Below, one piece after another: positions 42,529 to 51,045 of a DNA stretch of 64,000 bases. Position 1 is the first letter of the stretch; each line of letters opens with the position of its first letter. The translations under genes were made by a program, and so were the position numbers. The notes beneath the pieces are model-generated. The model was not told the DNA's origin. It made no database searches and worked only from the letters and a program-made list of their open reading frames with translations. Source of the stretch: Desulfobacterales bacterium (GTDB lineage: Bacteria; Desulfobacterota; Desulfobacteria; Desulfobacterales; Desulfosarcinaceae); the NCBI GenBank assembly GCA_016218685.1, contig JACRDD010000004.1, positions 411,583-475,582 of the forward strand, in the 5' to 3' direction.

Positions 42529-42544
42529 TGGCATGCCGGTTGCT
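42529..42544 (+). promoter_or_regulatory. Sigma-54 (-24/-12) promoter of the octaheme cytochrome operon
   Basis: TGGCATGCCGGTTGCT has TGGCA and TTGCT with GG and GC exactly ten bases apart. It lies 94 bases before the first gene of the cytochrome operon and is the second such promoter within 2.5 kb. Confidence 0.8.
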
Positions 42545-42637
42545 AATTAGCGGATTGGATGTCGGACACGGTCGTGCTGAATCCCATTAACCGATTCAGC
42601 CGGTCAGCCGGCGATACCTAAAAGGAGAATTTGAATC

Positions 42638-42979
42638 ATGAAGAAAACCGCTATCACCGTTTTGGCGCTTTTCCTGACCTTCTGCTTCTCGGGCACCGCC
42701 CTGGCCGCCGAAAGGGGCAACGAGCGCAAAGGCAAATACACCTATCGCAATGTCTACAAGGCCTGCTTCGAGCGCGGCGCCGTCCAATCCCAAAAACCGG
42801 CCCTGAATCCCGACGCCAAGACCCAGGAGCAATGGACCCGCGTTTTCGAAGGCAAGGATTTAGAACAGTTCGGCTGCCAGCAGGAGTGGGGCGCTCTCAG
42901 TCAAGAAGATATCGCCGATATCTACGCCTATCTGTACGAGCACGCCGCGGATTCGCCTGCGCCAGCCAAGTGCAAGTAA
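42638..42979 (+). CDS. Periplasmic cytochrome c-like protein lacking the heme motif
   Basis: The 113-residue protein has a signal peptide (LALFLTFCFSGTALA) and a short mature part. YRNVYKACFERGAV stands where small class-I cytochromes have CxxCH, and KTQEQWTRVFEGKDLEQFGC followed by LSQEDIADIYAYLYEHAADSP resembles their distal helix. No CxxCH occurs anywhere, so covalent heme is not expected; the three cysteines left in the mature part could form a disulfide or bind metal. It is the first gene of the octaheme operon, 51 bases before the cytochrome, with AAAAGGAG before the start. It may be an assembly or docking subunit. The relation to cytochromes is by pattern only. Confidence 0.75.
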   Translation: MKKTAITVLALFLTFCFSGTALAAERGNERKGKYTYRNVYKACFERGAVQSQKPALNPDAKTQEQWTRVFEGKDLEQFGCQQEWGALSQEDIADIYAYLYEHAADSPAPAKCK

Positions 42980-43029
42980 CGGCGAGGCCCCGGGACCGGT
43001 GAAGGTCTAAAACGAAACGAGGATGACAC

Positions 43030-44658
43030 ATGAATAGACAGCAAGGGATAGCGGCACGAAAAGCGATCGTGGTCATGCTGGCGGTCATGGCGTTATGGCT
43101 GCCGATGGGGGTATCCGCCGCGGACGGCAAGGACCCGGCGCCGGGGCGCGTCATGGCCCGACAGGCCACCATCGGTCAGGAGCCTTGGACCACCACCGAT
43201 CACAGCAAACATGCGGCCTTGCAAAAACAGTTCGGCAACGGCAACGAGATCACCGCGGCCTGCCTCGCCTGTCACTCCGAAGCCGGCGAGCAATTCAAGC
43301 AGACCATTCACTGGACCTGGATCGGCGATACCACCCAGGATGGCAAGGTCTTGGGCAAGGCCGGCGACTCCTTGAATAACTTCTGCATTTCCACCAAGCG
43401 CATGAACGATAAAAGCTGTCAGGATTGCCATCCGGGCTGGAACGGAAAAACCGAGGAGATCAACTGTCTGAATTGCCATAGCCAGAAAAAGGTCAACTGG
43501 TCCGAGGTCTTCGAAGACTATAATGCCTTTGCCCAATCCGATGATCCCGAAGAAAAGGAGATGGCCCGGGAGATTCAGACGGAGATCCAGGCCGCGGCCC
43601 AGAGCATCGGCCGGCCCACGCGCCAGAATTGCGGCGAATGCCATTTCAAGGGCGGCGGCGGAGACGGCGTCAAACACGGCGATCTGGACACCTCCCTGAC
43701 CAAACCCAACAAGAGCCTGGATGTGCATATGGCCGCCGAGGGGCGCAATTTCGAATGCACCCGCTGCCATACCACCGTGCGCCATCAGGTGGCCGGCCGG
43801 ATCTACTCCAAGCCGGCCGCAACGGCACGCAAAAGCCTGATCCAGGACGATCTGACCGCCAAGATCACCTGCGAAGCCTGCCACGGCGCGACACCCCATG
43901 CGAATGGCCACAAGGCCAACGATCACACCGACAAGGTGGCCTGCCAAAGCTGCCACGTGCCGGAGTTCGCCCGGGTGTTGCCCACCAAAATGAACTGGGA
44001 CTGGTCCCAGGCCGGCAAGCTCAAGGATGGCAAACCTTACAAGGAAAAGGGCCCCGACGGCACCCTCGACTACATGACGATCAAAGGCGCCATGACCTGG
44101 GCCAAGAATGTCCGGCCGGAGTATGCCTGGTTCAACGGCACCATGAAGACCTTGACCGTCAAGGACCGCATCGATCCCTCCCGGGTGGTGGCTGTCAATG
44201 AACCCATGGGGTCGCCCGACGATTCCAATGCCCGCATCTTCCCCTTCAAGGTCCATCGCGGCAAGCAGCCTTACGATAAAGTGAATAAGAATATCGTGGC
44301 GCCGATGCTTTCGGGCGATGACGGTTACTGGAAGACGCTGGACTGGCCGCGGGCGATCGAAAAAGGCATGGCCTTCATGGCGGATGTGCCCTATTCCGGG
44401 CAGTTCGATTTCGTCGCCACCAGCTATGTTCTGCCCACCACGCATATGATCGCCCCCAGGGAGAACGCGGTCGCCTGCGTCCAATGTCATGTGCGCCAGG
44501 GCAGTCGCCTGGCCGATATCGCCGGTGTCTACATGCCGGGCAGGGACCGGAGCCGGCTGCTGGATATCCTGGGGTGGATCGCGGTGTTCGGGGGGGTGAT
44601 CGGCGTGGGCCTGCATGGCCTGGGCCGCGTCTTCACTAAAGGCCGCAAAAAGGAGTAA
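43030..44658 (+). CDS. Octaheme c-type cytochrome of the tetrathionate reductase (OTR) family, membrane-anchored
   Basis: The 542-residue protein has a signal peptide (VVMLAVMALWLPMGVSA), eight CxxCH heme motifs and a C-terminal membrane helix (residues about 509-531). The motifs start at residues 78, 130, 146, 201, 243, 281, 305 and 483. Seven lie in the first 310 residues and one far downstream, as in the octaheme tetrathionate reductase family of Shewanella; that enzyme also reduces nitrite and hydroxylamine in vitro. It should sit in the periplasm, tied to the inner membrane. Three bases separate it from the cytochrome b gene, the likely quinol-side partner. The substrate is inferred from family and the DsrE-like neighbours, not proven. 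Confidence 0.92.
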   Translation: MNRQQGIAARKAIVVMLAVMALWLPMGVSAADGKDPAPGRVMARQATIGQEPWTTTDHSKHAALQKQFGNGNEITAACLACHSEAGEQFKQTIHWTWIGDTTQDGKVLGKAGDSLNNFCISTKRMNDKSCQDCHPGWNGKTEEINCLNCHSQKKVNWSEVFEDYNAFAQSDDPEEKEMAREIQTEIQAAAQSIGRPTRQNCGECHFKGGGGDGVKHGDLDTSLTKPNKSLDVHMAAEGRNFECTRCHTTVRHQVAGRIYSKPAATARKSLIQDDLTAKITCEACHGATPHANGHKANDHTDKVACQSCHVPEFARVLPTKMNWDWSQAGKLKDGKPYKEKGPDGTLDYMTIKGAMTWAKNVRPEYAWFNGTMKTLTVKDRIDPSRVVAVNEPMGSPDDSNARIFPFKVHRGKQPYDKVNKNIVAPMLSGDDGYWKTLDWPRAIEKGMAFMADVPYSGQFDFVATSYVLPTTHMIAPRENAVACVQCHVRQGSRLADIAGVYMPGRDRSRLLDILGWIAVFGGVIGVGLHGLGRVFTKGRKKE

Positions 44659-44661
44659 GCC

Positions 44662-45330
44662 ATGTCGAAGCACATGATCAATATATACCTGTACACCCGC
44701 TACGAACGATTATGGCACTGGCTGCAGGCCGCTGCGATTATCCTGTTGCTGCTGACCGGCTTTGAAATCCACGGGAGCTACGCGCTTTTCGGTTTCGAGG
44801 CGGCGGTGGCGGTGCACAATTTCGTGGGGCTGGCCTGGCTGATCGCCTTCGCCTTCTTTGTCTTCTGGATTTTCACCACCGGCGAGTGGCGGCAGTACAT
44901 TCCCACCACCAAAAAACTGCTTTCCGTGGCCCGCTACTATGGCTACGGCATCTTCCGCGGGCAAGCCCACCCGGTACCCAAACGCATCGACGCCAAGCAC
45001 AACCCCTTGCAGCGCCTGACCTACCTGGGGCTGGCCGCCTTTTTGCTTCCCTTTCAGATGGTCACGGGCTTTCTCTACTGGGGATACAACGCCTGGGCGA
45101 GCTGGGGAGTAAATGGGCTCTCCCTGGGAGTATTGGCGGTTTTGCACACCCTGGGTGCCTTCTGCATTTTGACCTTCCTGGTGATCCACGTCTATATGAC
45201 CACCACCGGCCACAGCCTGTCGGCCCATGTCCGGGCCATGGTCAGCGGCTGGGAAGCAGTGCCCGAGGATACGCCCATCGAAGCCTGGGAGCTGGCTCAG
45301 CCCAAGAGCCCGACAACCTCCGAAACCTGA
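44662..45330 (+). CDS. Cytochrome b (thiosulfate reductase/Ni-Fe hydrogenase cytochrome b type) membrane subunit
   Basis: The 222-residue protein has four membrane helices and histidines placed for diheme binding: the YERLWHWLQ start, AVHNFVGLAW, VLHTLGAF and FLVIHVYMTTTGHS. This fits the small cytochrome b561/PhsC-like family that passes electrons between the quinone pool and periplasmic cytochromes. AAAAGGAG precedes the start, three bases after the octaheme gene, so it forms the membrane half of the same complex. It ends 13 bases from the convergent lhr gene and is the last gene of the sigma-54 operon. Confidence 0.9.
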   Translation: MSKHMINIYLYTRYERLWHWLQAAAIILLLLTGFEIHGSYALFGFEAAVAVHNFVGLAWLIAFAFFVFWIFTTGEWRQYIPTTKKLLSVARYYGYGIFRGQAHPVPKRIDAKHNPLQRLTYLGLAAFLLPFQMVTGFLYWGYNAWASWGVNGLSLGVLAVLHTLGAFCILTFLVIHVYMTTTGHSLSAHVRAMVSGWEAVPEDTPIEAWELAQPKSPTTSET

Positions 45331-45343
45331 AGTGGGAGTCGGC

Positions 45344-48300
45344 TTAAGGCCGGCGGCGGTGAAGGGTGACCTCCTTGGGGTCCACGGTGACCTCGAAGCG
45401 TTTGGCCAGCACGGCCAGATAGGCTTGCTGGCGCGGCGCCGGCTCCTGATTGATGCGCTGGATGCCGATGCGGCGCAGGGGCATTACCCGGCGTGCGAGC
45501 AGATGGTCGAGAAAGCCGAAGTATTCTGTCAACCGAGGATCGTCGGCCGGCACGAAAATCTCCAGGCGGGCGCCCAGGCCGTGGGAGAAGACGACCGGCC
45601 GCTCGCCGTGGTAGACCAGGTGCACGCCCGGCAGGCGCCGGGGCAGCCGGCCCCGGAGCTGGGGCAATTCCAGCCCGCACAGGCAGGCCGGGTCCAGGGC
45701 GTTGACCCAGAAGATGGCATCCTCGGAAAGCGCCTGGGCCAGCAGGGGCAGCACGTGGGGGGCGATGAACTGGAGTCCGTCGATGCCTTCGAAGAAGTGC
45801 CCGGCCAACACTTCACCTGAAAGCTCCATCAGGCGCAACGAGCGGAACAAGGGGCTCCAGCGCAGCATGGGCAACTCCCGGGCCAGCAGCTCGCGGAAGA
45901 GGATGCCGTAGCGGTCCAGAAGCAGACGCACCCGATCCTTGTGGCGCTCTTCGCGCGCCAGCAGATCTTCGCCGACGTCGGGCCCGACTTTCGGATAGCT
46001 AAGGCGGAACCAGTTGCCGATGCCCGGCCGCGCGCCGCGCCAGCGTTGAAAAAGAGAGCGGCCCGGCCGGCGCGGATGCCCGGCGGCGGCCGCCGCACCC
46101 ACGTCGGGCATCTTGAACCCGGTCTCCACCCCGCGGCGCAGGGCCGCGAACGTATCGTTGCTCACCTTTCCCTGCCAGACCCATTGCCACAACTGGTCGT
46201 TCAAAGCCGCCGTATTGCCCTGCGCCAGGGACTCTAGCGCGCTGAAGGGATAGCGGCTCCCGGCATCCGGAAAGAGCGTCTCGATCTGCTGGGTGTCGCC
46301 CGCCGCTTTTGGTTGCGGTGCGATCAAATCCAACTCCTCTTGAAAGCAGAAAAGCACTTTTTGATGGTCCCGGCCGATCCAGCCCAGGTCGTGGCGCTGC
46401 ATCACTCCATCCAGCCAGTCGGGGTGGTAGTCGGGCAACCGGGCCGGCAAGATCTCGCGCTCCCAATGGCCCGCCGGGGCGGCCCAGCAGAGCAACTGGT
46501 TCAACCGTTCGGTCAGATCGTCGCGCTCGCCCGGCCGGGTCAAGCCCTGGTGTTGGGCCAGGAAGAGCGCCAAGTGCGCCAGGGGCCGGGCCTCTACGAC
46601 CGGTTGAGCCGCCTTGCGGCCGAGACGCAGCAGGGTTTCAAAATTCTCCTGGTCGCAGATCTCTTCGACGGCGCCGCCTTTGAGAAGCGGACCCATGATG
46701 ATCAGGCCGGCTTCGGCCAGTTCTGCGATCAACGGGGCCAGGTGGGGCAGGGGCAGGCCCAATGCTTCGGCGACGGCTTCCGGCGGCTGGGGCCCGAAGA
46801 AACGCAGCCATTGGCCGAGCTGTTCGGCAGCCAGGGAGAGCGGCCAGTCCGCGGTGGCACGGCTTTTCTTCGGCAGCCCTTCGGAAGGCAGCGGCGCACC
46901 ATCCAGCAACGTGGCGTCGAGGTCATCGCCCAGGGATCGGTAGAGTCCTTCGCGCAACGCGGGAAGCAGTTCGCGCGCCGCCACCAGCGCCCGATCCCTG
47001 GCCCTATCGGTATGCAGCAGGACTGCTTTTTCCGCCAGGGCGTGGATCAGCGCTTCGATATCCAGCCGATGGTCCCGGGCCGCGACCTGGAGCAGCGCCT
47101 GCCAGGCAGGACCGGGCAGCACCAGGCGCTCCTTGAGCCATTGGAGCAGTTCATCGGCGGAATCGGGGGCGTACCCTGGCGCCAGGCGCTGGCGCTTTTG
47201 CTCGAATTGCGCCACCAGATCGGCATCGATCATGGGCCGCAGCCCCGGCGAGAGGGTCACTTCGTGAAGTAGATCGGCGCTCAGCCGCCCGCCTCTTTCG
47301 GGCGTGGGCGCATCGCCCTGGTACATGTGCAGATTGACCTGCTGCCACACCGCCCCGCGCGCCAGGGGGCTGGGAAAAGCCGTATGGACGTAACTGCGGG
47401 CGATCTCTCCGGCGTGCAGCTCCAGGAGCAGTCGCCGCAATTGGGGCAGGTCGAATTCGTCCTGCAGGCAGGTGCGCCAGCTCTCCACCAGGATGGGGAA
47501 ATCGGCATAGCCGGCGACGGCGGCGAGCAGTTTCTGGGCCCGCAGGCGGGTCAGCCACAGGGGCATGCGCTGATTGATTTGACGGCGGGGCAGCAGCAAG
47601 GCCCGGCCGGCGCACTCGCGGAAGCGGGCGCCGAAAAAGCCGGTTTGGGCCAGGCGCCGGTGCAGCAGCGCGTCGAGGGTATCGGGCCGCACCAGGTCGA
47701 GCAGGGTTTCGCCGGAAAGGTCGGGGGGCAGCAAAAAGCTGAGGGTATCGTTGGTGCAGACGATCTGCGGGGTGGTGCCGAAACGTTCTTCCCAAGCCGC
47801 TTCCAGGGCGATGGCCAGGGGCCGGTTGACGCGCCCGCCCCAAAGGGTGTGGCAGATCACCTGGCGGCCGGCGGCGCGGCCCGTGCCCAGGGAGGTCTCT
47901 TCCATGAGCAGGTGGCGGCGGTGGGGCAGGGGGGCGCCGGTGTGGATGCGCTGGTTTTTGAGCTCTTCGATCAGGCGCCGGGCCGCGGCCTGGTCCATGG
48001 CATACTCGCCGATCAGTTCTGCTTCAAAATCCGATGCCTCCAGACGCGCCTCGGCCCTTTCCAGAAAAAGACCGATCTTCTCCGACAAATGAAAGCCGCG
48101 CTGGTTGGCTTCGGCCCGCCAGAAGGGCGGGGCCGGCTTGCCCGGCGCGGCGGGCAGCACGCGCACGTCGCTGGCCCCGATCCGGCGGATGCGCCAGTTC
48201 TGGGCCCCCAGGGTGAACACCTGGCCGATGCGCGCTTCCCAGACAAACTCTTCGTCCAACTCGCCGATCTTGGCGCCGGTGTGGGCGTGGCGCAAGGCGT

Positions 48301-49828
48301 AGTAGCCCCGGTCGGGGATCACGCCGCCCGAAGCATACAGCGCCTGCAGGGAGCCCTTGCGCGCCTCCAAACGCTGCGCCAGGCGGTCGTGACTGATCCG
48401 GGGTTGCAGCTCCCGGATGCGGCTCTCTTCGTAGCGGCCGGCGAGCATGTCGACGACCAGGTCGAACATCCGCCGCGAGAGAATCTGATAGGGGGCCATG
48501 GTGCGGATGAAGGCGTAGAGGTCGTCGGGATGCCAGGCATCGAAAGCCAGCATCGAGAGCAGCACCTGGGCCAACACATCCAGGGGTGCTGCCAGGGGCA
48601 GCAGCGGTTCGATGTCGCCCTCGGCCACGGCCCGGGCCACCACCGCGCTGTTCACCATGTCGGCCGGATGGGCCGTCAGGAACGTTCCCCGGCTGGTCTG
48701 GCCCACGCCATGCCCGGCGCGTCCGATGCGCTGGATCGCTTCGGCCACGGACCAGGGCGCCTGCACCAGGATCACCTCGTCCAGAGCGCCGATGTCGATG
48801 CCCAGTTCCAGGGAGCCGGTGGCCAGAATGGCCTTCAAGACCCCGGCCTTCAGGTTGCGCTCCACCTCGGCGCGGATCTCCTTGGCCAGCGAACCGTGGT
48901 GGGCATAGGCCAGCAGTTCGGGCTGGTCGCGGTTGATCAGGAAGGTGAGCTTTTCGCACAGGCGCCGGCTGTTGGCGAAGATCAAGGTGGAGCGGTTGAC
49001 CCCCAAATGCTCCCGGATCGTCTGGGCAAAGGCCTCCCAGAAGTCGTTGGGGTCGCGCGGACCTTCGGGCACCTCCGGCACGCGCACGGCAATCTCGTAA
49101 GACTTGGCCGAGGGCGGCGCCAGCACCGTCACCGGCCGCGCCACGTAATCCGGATGGGAAGCCCGACCCGCCATTGCAAAGCCGCCCACGAAGCGCGCCG
49201 CCGCCTCCAGGGGCTGGACCGTGGCCGACAAGGCGATGCGCTGGAACTCGCCGCTCAAGCGCGTCAGCCGCTCCACGGCGCTGATCAGCAAGGTTCCCCG
49301 CCGCCCAGCCAGCACGGCGTGGATCTCGTCCAGCAAGACGGTCTGAACGTGCCCCAGCAGCGAACGTCCGCCGTGGGAGCTGAGCAACAAGTGCAAACTT
49401 TCCGGCGTGGTGATCAAAATCTCCGGCGGCCGGCGTAGCATGCGTCGCCGCTCGGCAGCCGGCGTGTCGCCGCTGCGGGTCAGCACCTGGATATCTGGAA
49501 ACGGCCGTCCCTGCCGCCCGAAGTGCTCGCGCAATTCGGCCAACGGCACGAGCACATTGAGCTGAATGTCGTTGTTCAACGCCTTGAGCGGCGAGACATA
49601 CAGCACATGCGTGCGCCCCGTCTCCCAGCGCCCCGCCAACCACTGGTTCAAGGCCCACAAAAAAGCCGCCAGCGTCTTGCCGCTACCCGTCGGTGCCGTG
49701 ATCAACAGATGCCCACCGCCGGCGATCACCGGCCACGCCTGGGCCTGAATGGGCGTGGGCGCGCCGTAGCGCTGCCGAAACCATTCGGCCACCAGGGGAT
49801 CGAATAGGGATAGGGGATCTTGCACCAT
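45344..49828 (-). CDS. lhr: Large helicase-related protein Lhr (SF2 DEAD/DEAH helicase)
   Basis: The protein has about 1,494 residues, close to the length of full bacterial Lhr (about 1,500). The helicase core begins soon after the start: YGAPTPIQAQAWPVI (Q-motif region), LLITAPTGSGKTLAAFLW (Walker A), VLLDEIHAVLAG (DEIH box), IALSATVQPLEAAARF and IQRIGRAGHGVGQTSRG (motif VI). The second half is the Lhr C-terminal region. Lhr is a 3'-to-5' helicase with a proposed role in DNA repair. I use the ATG at 49826-49828; an ATG five codons earlier and one at 49984 are alternatives, and none has a good ribosome site. It borders the accessory island at 50 kb. Confidence 0.93.
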   Translation of the reverse strand: MVQDPLSLFDPLVAEWFRQRYGAPTPIQAQAWPVIAGGGHLLITAPTGSGKTLAAFLWALNQWLAGRWETGRTHVLYVSPLKALNNDIQLNVLVPLAELREHFGRQGRPFPDIQVLTRSGDTPAAERRRMLRRPPEILITTPESLHLLLSSHGGRSLLGHVQTVLLDEIHAVLAGRRGTLLISAVERLTRLSGEFQRIALSATVQPLEAAARFVGGFAMAGRASHPDYVARPVTVLAPPSAKSYEIAVRVPEVPEGPRDPNDFWEAFAQTIREHLGVNRSTLIFANSRRLCEKLTFLINRDQPELLAYAHHGSLAKEIRAEVERNLKAGVLKAILATGSLELGIDIGALDEVILVQAPWSVAEAIQRIGRAGHGVGQTSRGTFLTAHPADMVNSAVVARAVAEGDIEPLLPLAAPLDVLAQVLLSMLAFDAWHPDDLYAFIRTMAPYQILSRRMFDLVVDMLAGRYEESRIRELQPRISHDRLAQRLEARKGSLQALYASGGVIPDRGYYALRHAHTGAKIGELDEEFVWEARIGQVFTLGAQNWRIRRIGASDVRVLPAAPGKPAPPFWRAEANQRGFHLSEKIGLFLERAEARLEASDFEAELIGEYAMDQAAARRLIEELKNQRIHTGAPLPHRRHLLMEETSLGTGRAAGRQVICHTLWGGRVNRPLAIALEAAWEERFGTTPQIVCTNDTLSFLLPPDLSGETLLDLVRPDTLDALLHRRLAQTGFFGARFRECAGRALLLPRRQINQRMPLWLTRLRAQKLLAAVAGYADFPILVESWRTCLQDEFDLPQLRRLLLELHAGEIARSYVHTAFPSPLARGAVWQQVNLHMYQGDAPTPERGGRLSADLLHEVTLSPGLRPMIDADLVAQFEQKRQRLAPGYAPDSADELLQWLKERLVLPGPAWQALLQVAARDHRLDIEALIHALAEKAVLLHTDRARDRALVAARELLPALREGLYRSLGDDLDATLLDGAPLPSEGLPKKSRATADWPLSLAAEQLGQWLRFFGPQPPEAVAEALGLPLPHLAPLIAELAEAGLIIMGPLLKGGAVEEICDQENFETLLRLGRKAAQPVVEARPLAHLALFLAQHQGLTRPGERDDLTERLNQLLCWAAPAGHWEREILPARLPDYHPDWLDGVMQRHDLGWIGRDHQKVLFCFQEELDLIAPQPKAAGDTQQIETLFPDAGSRYPFSALESLAQGNTAALNDQLWQWVWQGKVSNDTFAALRRGVETGFKMPDVGAAAAAGHPRRPGRSLFQRWRGARPGIGNWFRLSYPKVGPDVGEDLLAREERHKDRVRLLLDRYGILFRELLARELPMLRWSPLFRSLRLMELSGEVLAGHFFEGIDGLQFIAPHVLPLLAQALSEDAIFWVNALDPACLCGLELPQLRGRLPRRLPGVHLVYHGERPVVFSHGLGARLEIFVPADDPRLTEYFGFLDHLLARRVMPLRRIGIQRINQEPAPRQQAYLAVLAKRFEVTVDPKEVTLHRRRP

Positions 49829-50038
49829 GACTTGGGTTAGCATCGAATGGTGGGCGCGGCAAGGCCCGGACAACAGGGCCGATTTTTTAAGTATTGTGGG
49901 AATGGCACGGAAGTTGGTAAAAACTGCTGGCAGTTTGCGTCGGCCGCCCCGCCTCGCACTTGATGTCGCAACTTGCGATTTCAAGTTATCAAACGCTTCG
50001 TTTATCGGAAACGGTTTCTCCTGTTCGCTAATTTTGCA

Positions 50039-50353
50039 TCAAATGCGCCGATCGTTTGCTTGAGTCGCTTCAGCATGCAGCTTCAAGCCAAGTGCGCGTA
50101 TAACTTTCAAGATGGTGTCGAAACCCGGGCTTCTTTCACCGGAGAGGGCTCTGTAAAGACTTTCGCGTGATAAGCCGGAATCGCGCGCAACTTGGGTCAT
50201 GCCTTTTGCGCGTGCCATATCGCCAAGCGCTTTTGCGATAAAGGCGGCATCGCCATCTGCTTCCTCAAGGCAAGCTTCAAGATAGGCTGCCATCTCCTCG
50301 GATGTACGGAGATACTCAGCGACATCGTATTTTGTGGTAGTGGTCTTCGCCAT
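50039..50353 (-). CDS. Addiction-module antidote protein, HigA-like helix-turn-helix
   Basis: The 104-residue protein has the typical N-terminal DVAEYLRTSEEMAAYLEACLEE segment and a Cro/C1-type helix-turn-helix (MTQVARDSGLSRESLYRALSGERSPGFDTILKVIRALG). This fits the putative addiction module antidote family that pairs with a RelE/HigB-like toxin normally encoded just upstream. Here the upstream neighbour is a ParD-like gene and no toxin gene fits in the 57-base gap, so it appears to be an orphan. AGGAG lies eight bases before the start. Confidence 0.85.
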   Translation of the reverse strand: MAKTTTTKYDVAEYLRTSEEMAAYLEACLEEADGDAAFIAKALGDMARAKGMTQVARDSGLSRESLYRALSGERSPGFDTILKVIRALGLKLHAEATQANDRRI

Positions 50354-50409
50354 AATAGTACTCCTGCAGATTTCGCCTTACATCTCAGGGTTTCCCACCG
50401 CGAGCGCCA

Positions 50410-50628
50410 TTACCCAAATTTGTATTCGGAGGATTGATCTTGATCCAATTCGGTAAGCCCAATGAGTATTTCCTTGATTAAGCTATATGTAAGGTCTGGA
50501 TTTTCCTCAACGCATTTTCCAAGCATGGCCCAATATTCAATTTGACGAGGTGCTGACCTTTTATCGATTTTTCCATAAATTTTAGCCTGTTTAACTAAAT
50601 CCTCCGACAATCTGACGGCTGTTGTCAT
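50410..50628 (-). CDS. ParD-like antitoxin
   Basis: The 72-residue protein begins MTTAVRLSEDLVKQAKIYGKIDKRSAPRQIEYWAMLG, the ribbon-helix-helix pattern of ParD-like antitoxins. A short acidic tail follows, where such proteins hold their toxin. GGAGG lies six bases before the ATG at 50626-50628; an earlier ATG would add 12 residues. Its stop codon overlaps an ATG (TAATG), the usual arrangement for a coupled toxin gene, but that frame ends after ten codons (MALAVGNPEM). The toxin seems to have been lost. Confidence 0.8.
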   Translation of the reverse strand: MTTAVRLSEDLVKQAKIYGKIDKRSAPRQIEYWAMLGKCVEENPDLTYSLIKEILIGLTELDQDQSSEYKFG

Positions 50629-50763
50629 ACTTGCACCTCCATAAATATCAACATTCAAATGCAATAGACTACAGAGGCGAACGATGTGGTTCTGGACGCG
50701 TTTCGGAACCAGTCGGCCACCAGAGACGGCGTCTTACGTATCCGCGTGAATGGCACGGGAGGA

Positions 50764-50942
50764 GGCGTATCCGGCAATAGCTTCGCGACACGTCAGACGT
50801 CGAATTTAGGGATGCTTAAGCGCAGCGGAGGAAAAGCGCCCTGGACTGTCTGAGCGCAGCGAGTTTCCAGGGCGCCCGCAGCGCGCTTTTAGCATCCCTT
50901 GATTCGGCGGCGTAGTGGCGCGGAGCTATTGCCGGATACGCC
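50764..50942. repeat. 179-bp imperfect palindromic element
   Basis: The ends GGCGTATCCGGCAATAGCT and AGCTATTGCCGGATACGCC are exact inverted copies. Inside, AGGGATGCT pairs with AGCATCCCT and GCGCCCTGGA pairs with TCCAGGGCGC around a short central loop, so the whole piece can fold into one long hairpin. It contains no gene. Its size and structure fit a MITE-like or REP-like mobile element, or a structured RNA. It lies inside the 381-base gap between the ParD-like gene and the helicase-nuclease gene. The remaining gap sequence shows nothing further. Confidence 0.8.
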
Positions 50943-51045
50943 GGCGAGTCGCTCCGTCTCCAGCTTTCATTTTGGCACTTCTTTCTGTTATTTGCCATCC
51001 GCCTTGAAGGCCTTAAAACGCCACGACCCGCTTCTCGCTGCCCAC

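Noticed and set aside
47327..49438. A 703-codon plus-strand open frame inside lhr
   Set aside because: Antisense shadow of a well-conserved helicase gene, with low-complexity composition and no ribosome site.
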